Shown here: positions 1-9,078 of the stretch, piece after piece
Position numbering within the stretch: the stretch's first letter is position 1
Layout: each line of letters starts with the position of its first letter
NCBI GenBank assembly: GCA_903772945.1
Contig: CAICTM010000231.1
Span: 24,290 to 88,289 of the forward strand
Direction: 5' to 3'
DNA: 64,000 nt
DNA from: Seminavis robusta
Lineage: Eukaryota; Bacillariophyta; Bacillariophyceae; Naviculales; Naviculaceae
Position numbers and translations under genes: made by a program
The notes under the pieces: generated by a model
Database searches by the model: none
Told to the model about the DNA's origin: nothing
What the model saw: the letters and a program-made list of their open reading frames with translations, nothing else

Positions 1-1221
1 GGCATAACAGTCACCCTCCGTGAAAATGTTTGTTGATTGAGAGCAAGTTTCTTCACATTGGTCACTGCAGGGATTGGAAAAAATAGTGTGGAAAATCAAG
101 TTGGTGCTAGATTGGGCGAATGTGGGGTGGAGTAGTGGTGATGGGACAAGAGAGTGCTTGTGGGAGGGACTTGTGGTCACCGATGAACTCGCAGTTGGAT
201 GAAGGGTTGGAGTCTCTGATATTGAGGGTTGCCATGATGGGACCCAAGAAGGGCTTTGCGATGGCATTCCACTCGTGCTAGGAGTTGTAGAGGGGTTACC
301 ACTAGGCATGTTGGTGGGAGATGCTGAAGGCCGTTCCAGGCGGGTGTATCGATAGGGTGCCACTGCGGCCACATCCTTGCAGAAATAGGTGGGTTGGTGG
401 CAGTCGATGCGAGACCACCGTTCCACTGTCGTACTATCCTGTCCAAAATTGCGAAGGCAAGTTCCAGCCCTCATGGGGGTGCTGGGGCTTTGGCATTCAA
501 AGTCCGTGTATTGTTGGCGATAGAATGCCTGATTGCTGCAGTAGAGTTTCAGGCTTCCATATCCCCACCTGGTTCTGTTTTCCGTTACACAGAGATCCTC
601 ATCGGCCAAATATCTGGGCCGTATTCGAGCAGTTGGCAAATCTGCAATGGCTATTTCTTGATAGCCTCTCATGCAGGACTCTTCGTCTGGATAGAATCGC
701 TCAGTGATTAGGGGGGTGGTGTAATTGCTGCTTTGGGGATACGAGAAAATGTTGCTTGTCCTGTCGTTTGGAATACACCAATCTAGGTGAACATCAAATA
801 GCTCTCGCTCCAGTACTTGATCTCGGACCACAGTCTTGTTTAAACAAGTGCTACTGTTGACAGGAGGTCGGGCCCACAATTTTTCAAAAGGATCTTCCAA
901 AGAGTCCGTGTCCAGACAATCGGATACTTGTTCCATGCAAAGTGCATCCAGGTACGTGGATTTGCACACTTGTCCGTTGTCGATGACACGATAGGAATGC
1001 CAGCGACTCTGCGGTGCCGCACCAGCGAGGCCGTACTGGCGGTCGCCGGCATAACAGTCGCCCTCGGTGAAAATGCTTGTGGATTGAATGCAAGTTTCCT
1101 CACATTGGTTGCTGCAGGGATTGGAAAAGACTGTGTGGAATATCAAGTTGGTGGTAGATTGGGTCACTGCTGCGAGGTGGAGTAGGAAGACTGCCAAGCG
1201 ATAATATGGTGGGTACACCAT
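1..1221 (-). CDS. Secreted Cys-rich protein with duplicated domain and PS-rich linker (3' end outside window)
   Basis: Reading the minus strand from the ATG at 1221, the frame stays open for 407 codons to the left edge, so the C-terminus is missing. The first ~22 residues have a signal-peptide-like hydrophobic core (LAVFLLHLAAVT). Residues ~23-310 form a Cys-rich region with motifs such as NPCSNQCEETC and TEGDCYAG. A Ser/Pro/Thr-rich linker of PS-x-x-PS type follows (~311-365). The Cys-rich module then restarts almost identically (NLIFHTIFSNPC, NQCEETC becoming DQCEETC). The two copies are visible in the DNA as 1-120 and 1050-1170. This is probably a secreted or cell-surface protein of the kind common in diatoms. 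Function unknown; no catalytic motif seen. The gene is well supported by frame length and internal homology. Confidence 0.72.
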   Translation of the reverse strand, partial: MVYPPYYRLAVFLLHLAAVTQSTTNLIFHTVFSNPCSNQCEETCIQSTSIFTEGDCYAGDRQYGLAGAAPQSRWHSYRVIDNGQVCKSTYLDALCMEQVSDCLDTDSLEDPFEKLWARPPVNSSTCLNKTVVRDQVLERELFDVHLDWCIPNDRTSNIFSYPQSSNYTTPLITERFYPDEESCMRGYQEIAIADLPTARIRPRYLADEDLCVTENRTRWGYGSLKLYCSNQAFYRQQYTDFECQSPSTPMRAGTCLRNFGQDSTTVERWSRIDCHQPTYFCKDVAAVAPYRYTRLERPSASPTNMPSGNPSTTPSTSGMPSQSPSWVPSWQPSISETPTLHPTASSSVTTSPSHKHSLVPSPLLHPTFAQSSTNLIFHTIFSNPCSDQCEETCSQSTNIFTEGDCYA

Positions 1222-1758
1222 CACAGATTAGTCTGATATGCAGCAGAGTTGACCTGTTGCTGCAATCTTATTCCCCCGAGTGACGGAAAAGTCAGCCCGC
1301 ACTTCTTGTTGCCTTTTGATTCTGTGTGATGACAGCTTTCCACTTCCAGGGCTGTCCAAGCTTCTTTGGTGCCAACGGTAGACTAGCTAGCTGGCTGGGT
1401 CGTGTGGCCGTGTGGCCGTTGCCACGTTGCCACCACCAATCCAAGAACATTCTAGCGGCTTCCGACGTTCTGGGCCTCACAGGAAGTATAATACACTGTA
1501 CGGTACAGTATGATCAACATTATTTACTGGATGTCCCTGAGTATTCTGTTGACGAGATCAGCGAAGAACCGATCCCAACGCAACTTTTGAAACGGTCATT
1601 TCGGTCTTGGGGCACCTGGTGTCTGTAGGTGTACATGATGTACCGGTACCCCAAACTGGAAGTTAGGTACCGGAATGATGGATCCGAAGCCAGAGTGAGA
1701 CAGCTATGATGCTTCTCCCTCACAATCTCACAAACACACATCTGATAATCTTGCAGCA
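1222..1758. other. Intergenic, no gene seen
   Basis: This is the 5' flank of the Cys-rich gene. It contains short GGTACC/TACCGGTA palindromes near 1640-1670 and one CTAGCTAG tract near 1382. No convincing coding frame was found. Confidence 0.4.
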
Positions 1759-2313
1759 ATGAAAATCTTCGACAAACGAAAGTTGGAGGCTTTGTGTCAA
1801 AAAGCCCGAAAGCAGCTGGAGGATGCCAATTGCCAATACCGAGGAGGTAACCGATGCCACCTTTACCGAAAGTGACGTTGATGCTCGAGAATTCACAGGC
1901 ACCTCCCGAACGTCTGCGGAAAGGGGAAAACTCGCTCTCCAACAGCAACACCAAGATGGATAACCAGTTGATTCCCCATGCCATTGAAATAGTGACAAAT
2001 GTGATCCAAGCCGACAGCGACAACCAAATACAAACCCCGTGAGCCTACGGTACTGGGGGTTGCACTGATGGAGGAAGCATTGGGGGTGCCAGTGGTGGAG
2101 GCGGCTGGTTCAAGTGGAACCAAAAACCTCGCGAAGCACCTACCGTACGGTTCCAATACCCCAACATCAAAGAAAACTTGGAGCAAACCAACCATCAAGT
2201 CTTTCACACCCAGCTACACGCCAACCTACAATTATGGTGCCTACAATTATGGTGCAAGCTGCGATTACGGTGGTGGGACTGGTGGAACCGGAGACTGTGG
2301 GTGCGTCGATTGA
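1759..2313 (+). CDS. Small Tyr/Gly-rich protein, tentative two-exon model
   Basis: Tentative exons are 1759..1846 and 2018..2313. Splicing a GTAACC donor to a GACAG acceptor keeps frame and gives 127 aa. The N-terminus is lysine-rich (MKIFDKRKLEALCQK). The C-terminus is rich in SKPT/SYTPT and ends with repeated YNYGA and a Gly/Cys tail (GGTGDCGCVD). The last ~70 codons lie inside a 492-bp tandem duplication, so a truncated second copy occurs downstream. No signal peptide was found and I do not recognise a family. The intron is inferred only from frame; the locus could equally be a decayed gene, because pieces of coding-like sequence appear in other frames between 1824 and 2010. Confidence 0.33.
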
Positions 2314-3086
2314 TTGATGCGTCGACTTCGTTTTCGGCGTCTACGATAGACCCATCCTGCACCAAATCGCCCAAGTGTTTGCTCACAATTGAAAATGGAT
2401 TCATAATTGATTTTTTTAGATTGCTTTCTAGTTTTGTTGGTGAATCGTATGTTACCTTGGCTGGATAGTCCCCCCTTAGATACTAGTCGCGTTGTAAGCA
2501 TCCATCTTTCACCAATTTTTACTAGCCAGCCAGTAGCCATGGCTGGCTGAGGAGCAGCTTCTTCTGTCATGGTTTGACTGTTCGGTTTGTCTGGGGCTGG
2601 TTCAAGTGGAACCAAAAACCTCGCGAAGCACCTACCGTACGGTTCCAATACCCCAACATCAAAGAAAACTTGGAGCAAACCAACCATCAAGTCTTTCACA
2701 CCCAGCTACACGCCAACCTACAATTATGGTGCCTACAATTATGGTGCAAGCTGCGATTACGGTGGTGGGACTGGTGGAACCGGAGACTGTGGGTGCGTCG
2801 ATTGATTGATGCGTCGACTTCGTTTTCGGCGTCTACGATAGACCCATCCTGCACCAAATCGCCCAAGTGTTTGCTCACAATTGAAAATGGATTCATCATT
2901 GATTTTTTTAGATTGCTTTCTAGTTTTGTTGGTGAATCGTATGTTACCTTGGCTGGATAGTCCGCCCTTAGATACTAGTCGCGTTGTAAGCATTCATCTT
3001 TCACCAATTTTTACTAGCTAGCTAGTAGCCATGGCTGGCTGAGGAGCAGCTTCTTCTGTCATGGTTTGACTGTTCGGTTTGTCTGG
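2103..3086. repeat. 492-bp direct tandem duplication, two copies
   Basis: Copy 1 is 2103-2594 and copy 2 is 2595-3086. They match base for base apart from a handful of substitutions, for example the CATAATTG/CATCATTG pair near 2401/2893 and ACTAGCCAGCC/ACTAGCTAGCT near 2521/3013. The unit carries the 3' exon of the small Tyr/Gly-rich gene and its downstream flank. The second copy ends about 205 bp before the DNA ligase start codon, so it supplies upstream DNA for that gene. High identity implies a recent event. Confidence 0.9.
2587..2805 (+). pseudogene. Truncated second copy of Tyr/Gly-rich 3' exon
   Basis: This is the copy-2 version of the exon. It reads the same C-terminus (SYTPTYNYGAYNYG to GDCGCVD and stop) but lacks the upstream exon and its splice acceptor, because the duplication starts inside the exon. 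It is unlikely to make a protein on its own. Confidence 0.5.
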
Positions 3087-3291
3087 GACTTACAGGAAGT
3101 GTGATCGTCCTGCCTGTCCCTATTCTGTCGGCATCAAAGATTCTTCCTCTCGCACGAAGTACAGACATGGAAGGAGAAGGCGTGACAGAAATCCAAACAG
3201 GAAAAACTCTCACAAAATCAATCTCGGAGCCAACAGAAGCTCCTCCTCTCCACACTGCAGCAGCAAGATAACAGAAGCACAACAATTCACA

Positions 3292-5372
3292 ATGGCGCTC
3301 AACGGCTACGTCTTTTGCATCACTGGGGAGCTATCCATGCGTCGAGAAGAGTTCCTTTCCATTCTCGAGAACGCGGGAGCCGAAACCAAGTCCAGCATCA
3401 GCAGCAAGGTCACGCACCTCATTTGCAGCGACACAAGCAATCAAAAGTATGCCAAAGCCATATCCTTGGGAATTCCCATTATCAGCGAACTTGCTACGAT
3501 GGCGATCCTCAGTAGCGGTGGTGCCCAGAAGAAGCGGAGCAGTGAACAAGCCATGGGATATGCTGCTGAGGTGTCGAACAAGAAGATGCCTCCCGCGGGA
3601 GTTGGAGTTTTGTTCGACATGACGGCCGATAGCAATAACAACAATTCTTCGGGCAACCTGGCCGATGGTGAAACGGTCCAAGTTCCCAATAGCAAGGGAA
3701 ATGGTTTCTACACGTAAGTGAAGTACGGTCATACGATTTTAACAGAAGTACGGTGGCGTGTTCCGAAACGAGCGGTCGACCAATGTTCGTCTCACAGCCC
3801 GTCTCTCTGTTATACACAGCATCAAGAATGTAGGAGGTACTTACTCGTGCTCGTGTCCTGCTTGGAAGAACCAAAAGTCGCCCATCAACGCCCGTACTTG
3901 CAAGCGCATCAAGGCGTTCCGCGGAGAACAGGCGGAACAACAGCGTTTGGGCAGTGTTCCGGTTACTACCACGGCCAGCAAGTCCAAGGCCGGCAAGTCC
4001 AAGGCGGCTACCACGGCAGCACCCAAGAGTGGCGGTTTGGTGCAGCCAGGCAAGTGGATACGATTGCTTTGTTACTGTGTATGTGTGCGAGATAGCTTCT
4101 GACCAGCATCGTTTTTTCAGGGAAGTGCATGCTGGCTCAAACCTGGAGCGATAATCGCAATGCGTCCGACTACATCCTATCCGAGAAGCTCGATGGGGTT
4201 CGAGCCATTTGGGATGGAACGCAGTTGTTGACTCGAAGCGGGATAGCCATGGATGCACCTGCCTATTTCATCCAAGGACTTCCCACCAACATGTCGCTCG
4301 ATGGCGAACTCTTTGCTGGTCGAGGTAGGCACTATTTGTTCCGTGTTCCGGTTTTTCTTGGTTGTGTCTTGTCCCCCATCTAACCATGAATGTTTATGGT
4401 GATACCTCGCAATCGAATCGCTAGGTGTCGAGAACGTGAGTGTTTCGTTTGGTATCTGTTTGGACCGCGTTCCTGGCTTGGCCGTGTTGCCCTCACGATC
4501 GTTTTGTCGCGCCAACCACACTGCAGTTCAACCTCGCCTCAGGGATCATTCGCAGTTCTAATGGTGGAGACAAGTGGCGGGCACTCGCTTACGTAGGTAC
4601 GAACGATCGATTACGGAATGCTTTCGCTGTGGAATATGGTCCATGTTAAGTCTCTCTGCTCACGCATTTGTAGTCTTCGATGCACCCAGCGCCCCGGGAG
4701 GATTCGAGCAACGCTTGGCTACTGCAAATAATGCTATTCTTGGCCACCAGTTCGCCAAGATCCATCAACACGCAGTGTGCCGCGACGAGGAACACCTCCA
4801 GCAAGAACTTGCTCGTGTCAAGGAGATGGGTGGAGAAGGAATCATGTAAGTACGACTTTGCGTGTTCTACAGATGATCCATCACGTCGTGAGAGATTGTC
4901 TAACAGTATTCTTTGAATCCCTTTGTTTGACTGCAGGATGCGCAAGAAAAACAGCGCTTACAAGTTCAGCCGTTCTGTGGACTTGCTCAAGGTCAAGTTC
5001 TTTGAAGATGATGAAGCTATTGTCGTTGGAGTCGAAGGAGGGAAAGGTAAGTACGAGGGACATATCGGCAAGCTCGTCTGTCGTTTCCGCAACGGCACGG
5101 AGTTCTTGGCTGGCACAGGTCTCAAGGACGCAGACCGCGCTCAAAGCAGTGCCTATTGGATTGGCAAGGTGGTCACCGTCCAGTATCAGGATCTATTCGA
5201 AAAGACAGGTCGGTGAATGAAATTGTGTCACGACGACGTCGCAATGGCAACACGCCACTCACAAATCCTCGCTTTTCCAGGCAAACCTCGTTGCCCCAGC
5301 ATCAAAGGAATTCGCACCGACCTTGACGTGTTGGACTTTTCCTCGGCGATCATGCATGCCCTGCTGGACTGA
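3292..5372 (+). CDS. ATP-dependent DNA ligase (LigE-like) with N-terminal BRCT and SWIM-like domains
   Basis: Eight exons: 3292..3713, 3820..4049, 4121..4324, 4425..4435, 4527..4596, 4674..4845, 4937..5208, 5281..5372, giving 490 aa. Residues ~1-75 are a BRCT domain (GYVFCITGEL at the start). Around 145-170 lies a SWIM-type zinc finger, CSCPAW...TCKR, in which the usual final His is Arg. The catalytic half follows: nucleotidyl-lysine motif EKLDGVR with Lys ~240, SLDGELFAGRG, VVFDAP, GGEGIMMR, DLLKVKFF, and the OB-fold signature GKGKYEGHIGKL. These match the compact bacterial Lig E type. It should seal nicks using ATP and lysine-AMP chemistry; BRCT suggests docking at damaged DNA (inference). 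Intron 2 is GC-AG and exon 4 is only 11 nt. An in-frame upstream ATG exists at 3079, but the domain starts directly at 3292. Confidence 0.9.
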
Positions 5373-5669
5373 GCAATCACCGCCTCAGTGACTTGAGCCC
5401 AGCTGAGGCTGTTCTTACGTGTGGTACTGTGACATACCGTACCACAGGAGAAAGAAAACAGGCCCCCAAAATACACGGAACCTATGCGTAGCCCCGAAGA
5501 TAACTAAGAACTTCCCTACTCTACTTGCTAGTCCCCCATTGATTCACCATTGTGTTTCCTCCGCATAATTAGCATCACCACATGGATCGATCGCTTCGCC
5601 TCTAGCAACGCATCAAAACCTTCACCTCGTCCCTCAGGGAAGTTCCTAACCACAGAGGACACCTGTGCA
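5373..5669. other. Convergent 3' flanks
   Basis: This short gap separates the ligase 3' end (plus) from the 3' end of the HNH-like gene (minus). No further feature was seen. Confidence 0.4.
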
Positions 5670-6818
5670 TCAGTCCTCAAGATCGCTCATATCTGGATCC
5701 GTGTTGCACAACACCAGCATTTTGGGGGGCACAACTGATTTGGGATGTTGCATCTCTCCAAACCCCGAACAAGAAGATTCGCAAAAAGACGCTTCTCCGC
5801 CACCTGGTAGCAGTTTTGTATCACATCGATAGGACCAGTTCACAGCAGCTTTGACAGCAAGTAGAAATGGATCCGGCACCGTGTTGCTTGGATTCTTTTG
5901 AAACGATAGCTTCGCCAGCTCCCCAACTTCCCGTTTCTGAAGTCTGAGAATAGGAGTGCCATCCTTCTCCAATTTCTCTTTGGTTGTCTCGAGTTGTGCC
6001 AACTCACTTCTCACTTCTTTTTTGAATTTTTTTGGCGCAATATTGGGTAGGTCTGTGAAATCGGAGGCTTGCAGCTCCATGGACAGCGCTTTCGTGAACG
6101 CCTCGAGCAACTGGAGTGCCGTTTCGGCCTCGCCTTCTGAACACGGAGTGGACCGAAGGACCTCATCTCTGAAGTCCAATCCCTCCTCCGACCGTCCAAC
6201 TAGCACAAGAGCATCATAAGAGAGATCCCTGTCCTCTTTCTCCGTCCAGTCTTGCACCTCTGCATAATCAAGAATCGGGACCAGCACAAAATAGGGGTAC
6301 TGATCGTACAGTTCCTTTTGTCTTGAGAACTGGCATTTGTTAAGAGCGTTGTGTTTCAAGCCAGTGTGATTGATCTTCCTGCCCCCTTTACCCAACACAC
6401 CATGGATCATGGCTTGTTGGACGGTAGCGTTGGGAGCTGGTGTATCGGTCCCAAGCGCACACTTCATAACTGTCCCGTAAAACATCGCACTAGGTCCTGA
6501 ACGAGGGAGAAAATGAGCCACATCACCACCGCTTCGACCAAGAATACAGCGCTTCTGGCGAGGATACAGGGAGCTTGAACCAGATGAATCGTTACTCTTG
6601 CGATCAACAACACCTTCAAAGGTATAACTTTTCTCCTTCTTAAAGATTTTTGGGGTCATTATCCGCAGTAAGGTTTTCACACATTTCATAGGTTTGACCT
6701 TCGCCGAATGATATGCTGGTTTGACATTTTGTTGGAGGTTCTGGAGGAGAATAGCCTCGGAATACGCGTCGTGCCTCAACGCTTTAGAGCGAACCCTTCC
6801 CAAATCGCACAGCGTCAT
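5670..6818 (-). CDS. Uncharacterised protein with HNH-like motif; 5' end uncertain
   Basis: The frame is open for 382 codons from the ATG at 6818. Upstream, TGA triplets close this frame near 6860, while a different frame is protein-like (LPTDENEGLNISML around 6925-6965), so a 5' exon or a frameshift is likely. The middle contains C-I-L-G-R-S-G-G-D-x-A-H-F-L-P, which resembles the first part of HNH_2 nucleases (C...G...AHxxP), followed later by a conserved-looking stretch NHTGLKHNALNK. A clear second HNH half was not found. The protein is rich in charged residues after ~230 (coiled-coil-like). It could be a domesticated or mobile nuclease family member, or a decaying copy. Function not assigned. 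Confidence 0.5.
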   Translation of the reverse strand: MTLCDLGRVRSKALRHDAYSEAILLQNLQQNVKPAYHSAKVKPMKCVKTLLRIMTPKIFKKEKSYTFEGVVDRKSNDSSGSSSLYPRQKRCILGRSGGDVAHFLPRSGPSAMFYGTVMKCALGTDTPAPNATVQQAMIHGVLGKGGRKINHTGLKHNALNKCQFSRQKELYDQYPYFVLVPILDYAEVQDWTEKEDRDLSYDALVLVGRSEEGLDFRDEVLRSTPCSEGEAETALQLLEAFTKALSMELQASDFTDLPNIAPKKFKKEVRSELAQLETTKEKLEKDGTPILRLQKREVGELAKLSFQKNPSNTVPDPFLLAVKAAVNWSYRCDTKLLPGGGEASFCESSCSGFGEMQHPKSVVPPKMLVLCNTDPDMSDLED

Positions 6819-7856
6819 TTCATCCTCCAAAGCCTTGACGGGGTCGACTCTGTGAAGAATCGATCATCATCAAGTAAGTGAAAAGGTGAATCAGGATCCA
6901 CCACTGAATCATTATCGCCTTCCGAGAGCATACTAATGTTGAGTCCTTCATTTTCGTCTGTAGGCAACTGTCGACCCCGAGGGCATCTATGGCCTCTAAA
7001 CCTTCATCATTCTTGTTACACCGTTGAAATGTTCCGCGTGTTCAGCAAACAGCAAAAATCTGGCTCGCCTTAGCCAGGCAGTTGTTGACGATAACATCGA
7101 GTGGTGGCGGTGAATGCCGCCGCTGCGAGTTGGAGTAGGAGTACCGGTAGGGGTAGGACGTGGTATCAGAGGCCTTGGATCAGTGTGGTGGTCCGCCGCT
7201 GCATGGATCAAGCCGGGAAGTAGTGCGCAATGATGTTGTGCCGAGTAGTCTAGTTGCTTATAGCTTGGCATAAAAATGTAGGTTGGTGGAGCTATTGGTG
7301 TCATGAATCATCAATCAGCTCGACCGTATCATACGCGCGAGCCTACTACAATGTACTGTAGTAGCTACTAGCTTTCTTCTAGCTAGAGTACCTTAGTTTG
7401 AATCTTACCGGCTTACCCGTACCATACATGTACCAGGTACATACCAGTACCAGGTACCGGTACTGGTACCAGTACCAGTACCGAGATGAAAACTGAGAGA
7501 TCCCTTCGAAGGATGTTAAATTCGACTCGACTTATTTCGATAAAATTCGAAACAATCGAAAATTCATGAATGAAGTTACAGTCCCGTGTACCTCCTACCA
7601 CTTACTCATTCGCCCTCACCCCACCTTTCTCATCTTCACCACAGCCGCAACGCGTTCCCTTGCTTTGCTTCTTGTCATCGTCGTTGTTATCGCAGTCGAT
7701 CAAGTAAGTAGCACCATGGCGCAGTTGGGGAATGGCGTAGCCGGAGGACAATGGATAACTTCATCAATGTGCGGTATGGTCTAACCACTTCCTTCCCTTC
7801 CACTGTCTTTCCTTTCCTTTCCTTCTTAGGTTTTCATAGTATTGAAATATTGAACC
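6819..7856. other. Divergent intergenic region, palindrome-rich
   Basis: This contains the unresolved 5' part of the HNH-like gene (about 6819-7010) and the promoter side of eL42. At 7424-7490 there is a dense run of GGTACC, TACCGGTA and CCAGTACC palindromic repeats. Another palindromic stretch near 7345-7370 reads ACAATGTACTGTAGTAGC. Confidence 0.4.
7704..7829 (+). other. Probable 5' UTR intron of eL42
   Basis: A consensus donor (CAAG|GTAAGTAG shape, GT at 7704) and a strong pyrimidine tract ending in CTTCCTTCTTAG at 7829 lie just upstream of the eL42 start. Introns in the 5' UTR are common in ribosomal protein genes. Transcript data would confirm it. Confidence 0.5.
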
Positions 7857-8168
7857 ATGGTGAATGTTCCAAAAGAGCGCAAAACTTACTGTGCTGGCAA
7901 GTGCAAGAAGCATGCCATACACAAGGTGACCCAGTACAAGGCTGGTAAGGCCAGTAACTTTGCACAAGGCAAGCGCCGATACGACTCCAAGCAAATGGGA
8001 TTTGGAGGCCAAACCAAGCCCGTCTTCCACAAGAAGGCCAAGACCACAAGAAAGGTTGTCCTTCGTCTCGAATGTAAGAAGTGTAAGACCAAGAAGCAGC
8101 TGTGCTTGAAGAGGACCAAGCATTTCGAACTGGGAGCCAAGGCAGCACAATCGGGTCACCAGTACTAA
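7857..8168 (+). CDS. RPL44: 60S ribosomal protein eL42 (L44/L36a)
   Basis: This 103-aa single-exon gene encodes the zinc-binding protein eL42 of the large ribosomal subunit, near the E site. Length and sequence match the family almost throughout: [75 protein letters not shown]. The zinc ligands CAGKC and CKKC are present. The residue equivalent to yeast position 56 is Pro (in GGQTKP), the cycloheximide-sensitive form (known from yeast). It is one residue shorter than yeast near position 16. A probable 5' UTR intron precedes the start. Confidence 0.97.
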   Translation: MVNVPKERKTYCAGKCKKHAIHKVTQYKAGKASNFAQGKRRYDSKQMGFGGQTKPVFHKKAKTTRKVVLRLECKKCKTKKQLCLKRTKHFELGAKAAQSGHQY

Positions 8169-9078
8169 ACACTATAATATCACAATTAGCATCCCAGATG
8201 ACTATAATAACACGGCAATTCAGAACTGCTTTCTGGTCTTTCTACAGCTGTTGGCTTGGATTTCGAAGGATGAAGCTGCCTTTAGATCTTCGGCTCAGGT
8301 GTCAGCGGAGTTATCGTTGCCTGAACGTAGACCCCTTGCTTCTGGTTGAGCTGTCGTTTCCTCGGAATCGTCGAGATGGCGAAGGCTACGCGTATTAGTA
8401 TCTACAAACCGATACAGGGACTTCTCTCCCTGGCCACTATTTGGTCCAGGATGAAGCACGGTCTGTTTCGCCGTCAAGCCAAACAAAAAGGCTCCGTCAT
8501 GTGCCTTGCAACGTTTGACCGGATCCATGACAATCAATCACACCACAGATCAGCACGTTGTTTGTCCGGTATCAATACTAATGCCAGCCATTAAATACGG
8601 TACTTGAGCTGCATTCATTGCATGGGTATTGAACAACTACATGTGCATATAGTTTCGACAAAGGCTCAGTTCCTATCAACGTGTTGGAAAGTCCTCTCAT
8701 TGTCTAGCTAGATTATCATCACTTGCCCGCCTCGCTCCGTGTTGATATCAATGGCTAAACAACCGGTATCTTCCCTTTTGGACCCCTTCCCTGCCTTTCG
8801 ATTGGGATTCCTTGGAGACAACCCCAATCAACAATCTGAGCGATGGGGCACGCTTCGGAACAACCAGTGTCCCCCAGCTAGCCGTCGTAGCATTCCCTTG
8901 ACGTCGAGTCATTTCTGTCTTCTTGGCTCTCTTGTCGCCCTCCAATTGTTTCCCACTGACTTCCTCCCCTTCTCATTCTTCCTTGCACACTTTTCTCCCC
9001 CCCCCCCTTTTACTGCAATTGCCGCAACAACACAGGCCAAGTGTTTCAGTCTGTACGCGGGAGGTTCCAAAGGAGTCA
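8169..9078. other. Convergent intergenic region, no gene seen
   Basis: This 0.9-kb gap lies between the eL42 and glycosyltransferase 3' ends. Only short unconvincing frames are present, with a poly-C tract near 9000. I see no RNA gene or repeat. Confidence 0.4.

Noticed and set aside
1520-2023. 167-codon minus-strand frame
   Set aside because: Composition is not protein-like and it overlaps the better plus-strand exons; treated as a shadow.
5047-5120. GTAAGTA donor-like site inside ligase exon 7
   Set aside because: The sequence around it encodes the family-conserved GKGKYEGHIGKL, so it must remain in the mRNA.
9001-9010. Poly-C tract
   Set aside because: Simple homopolymer with no associated feature.
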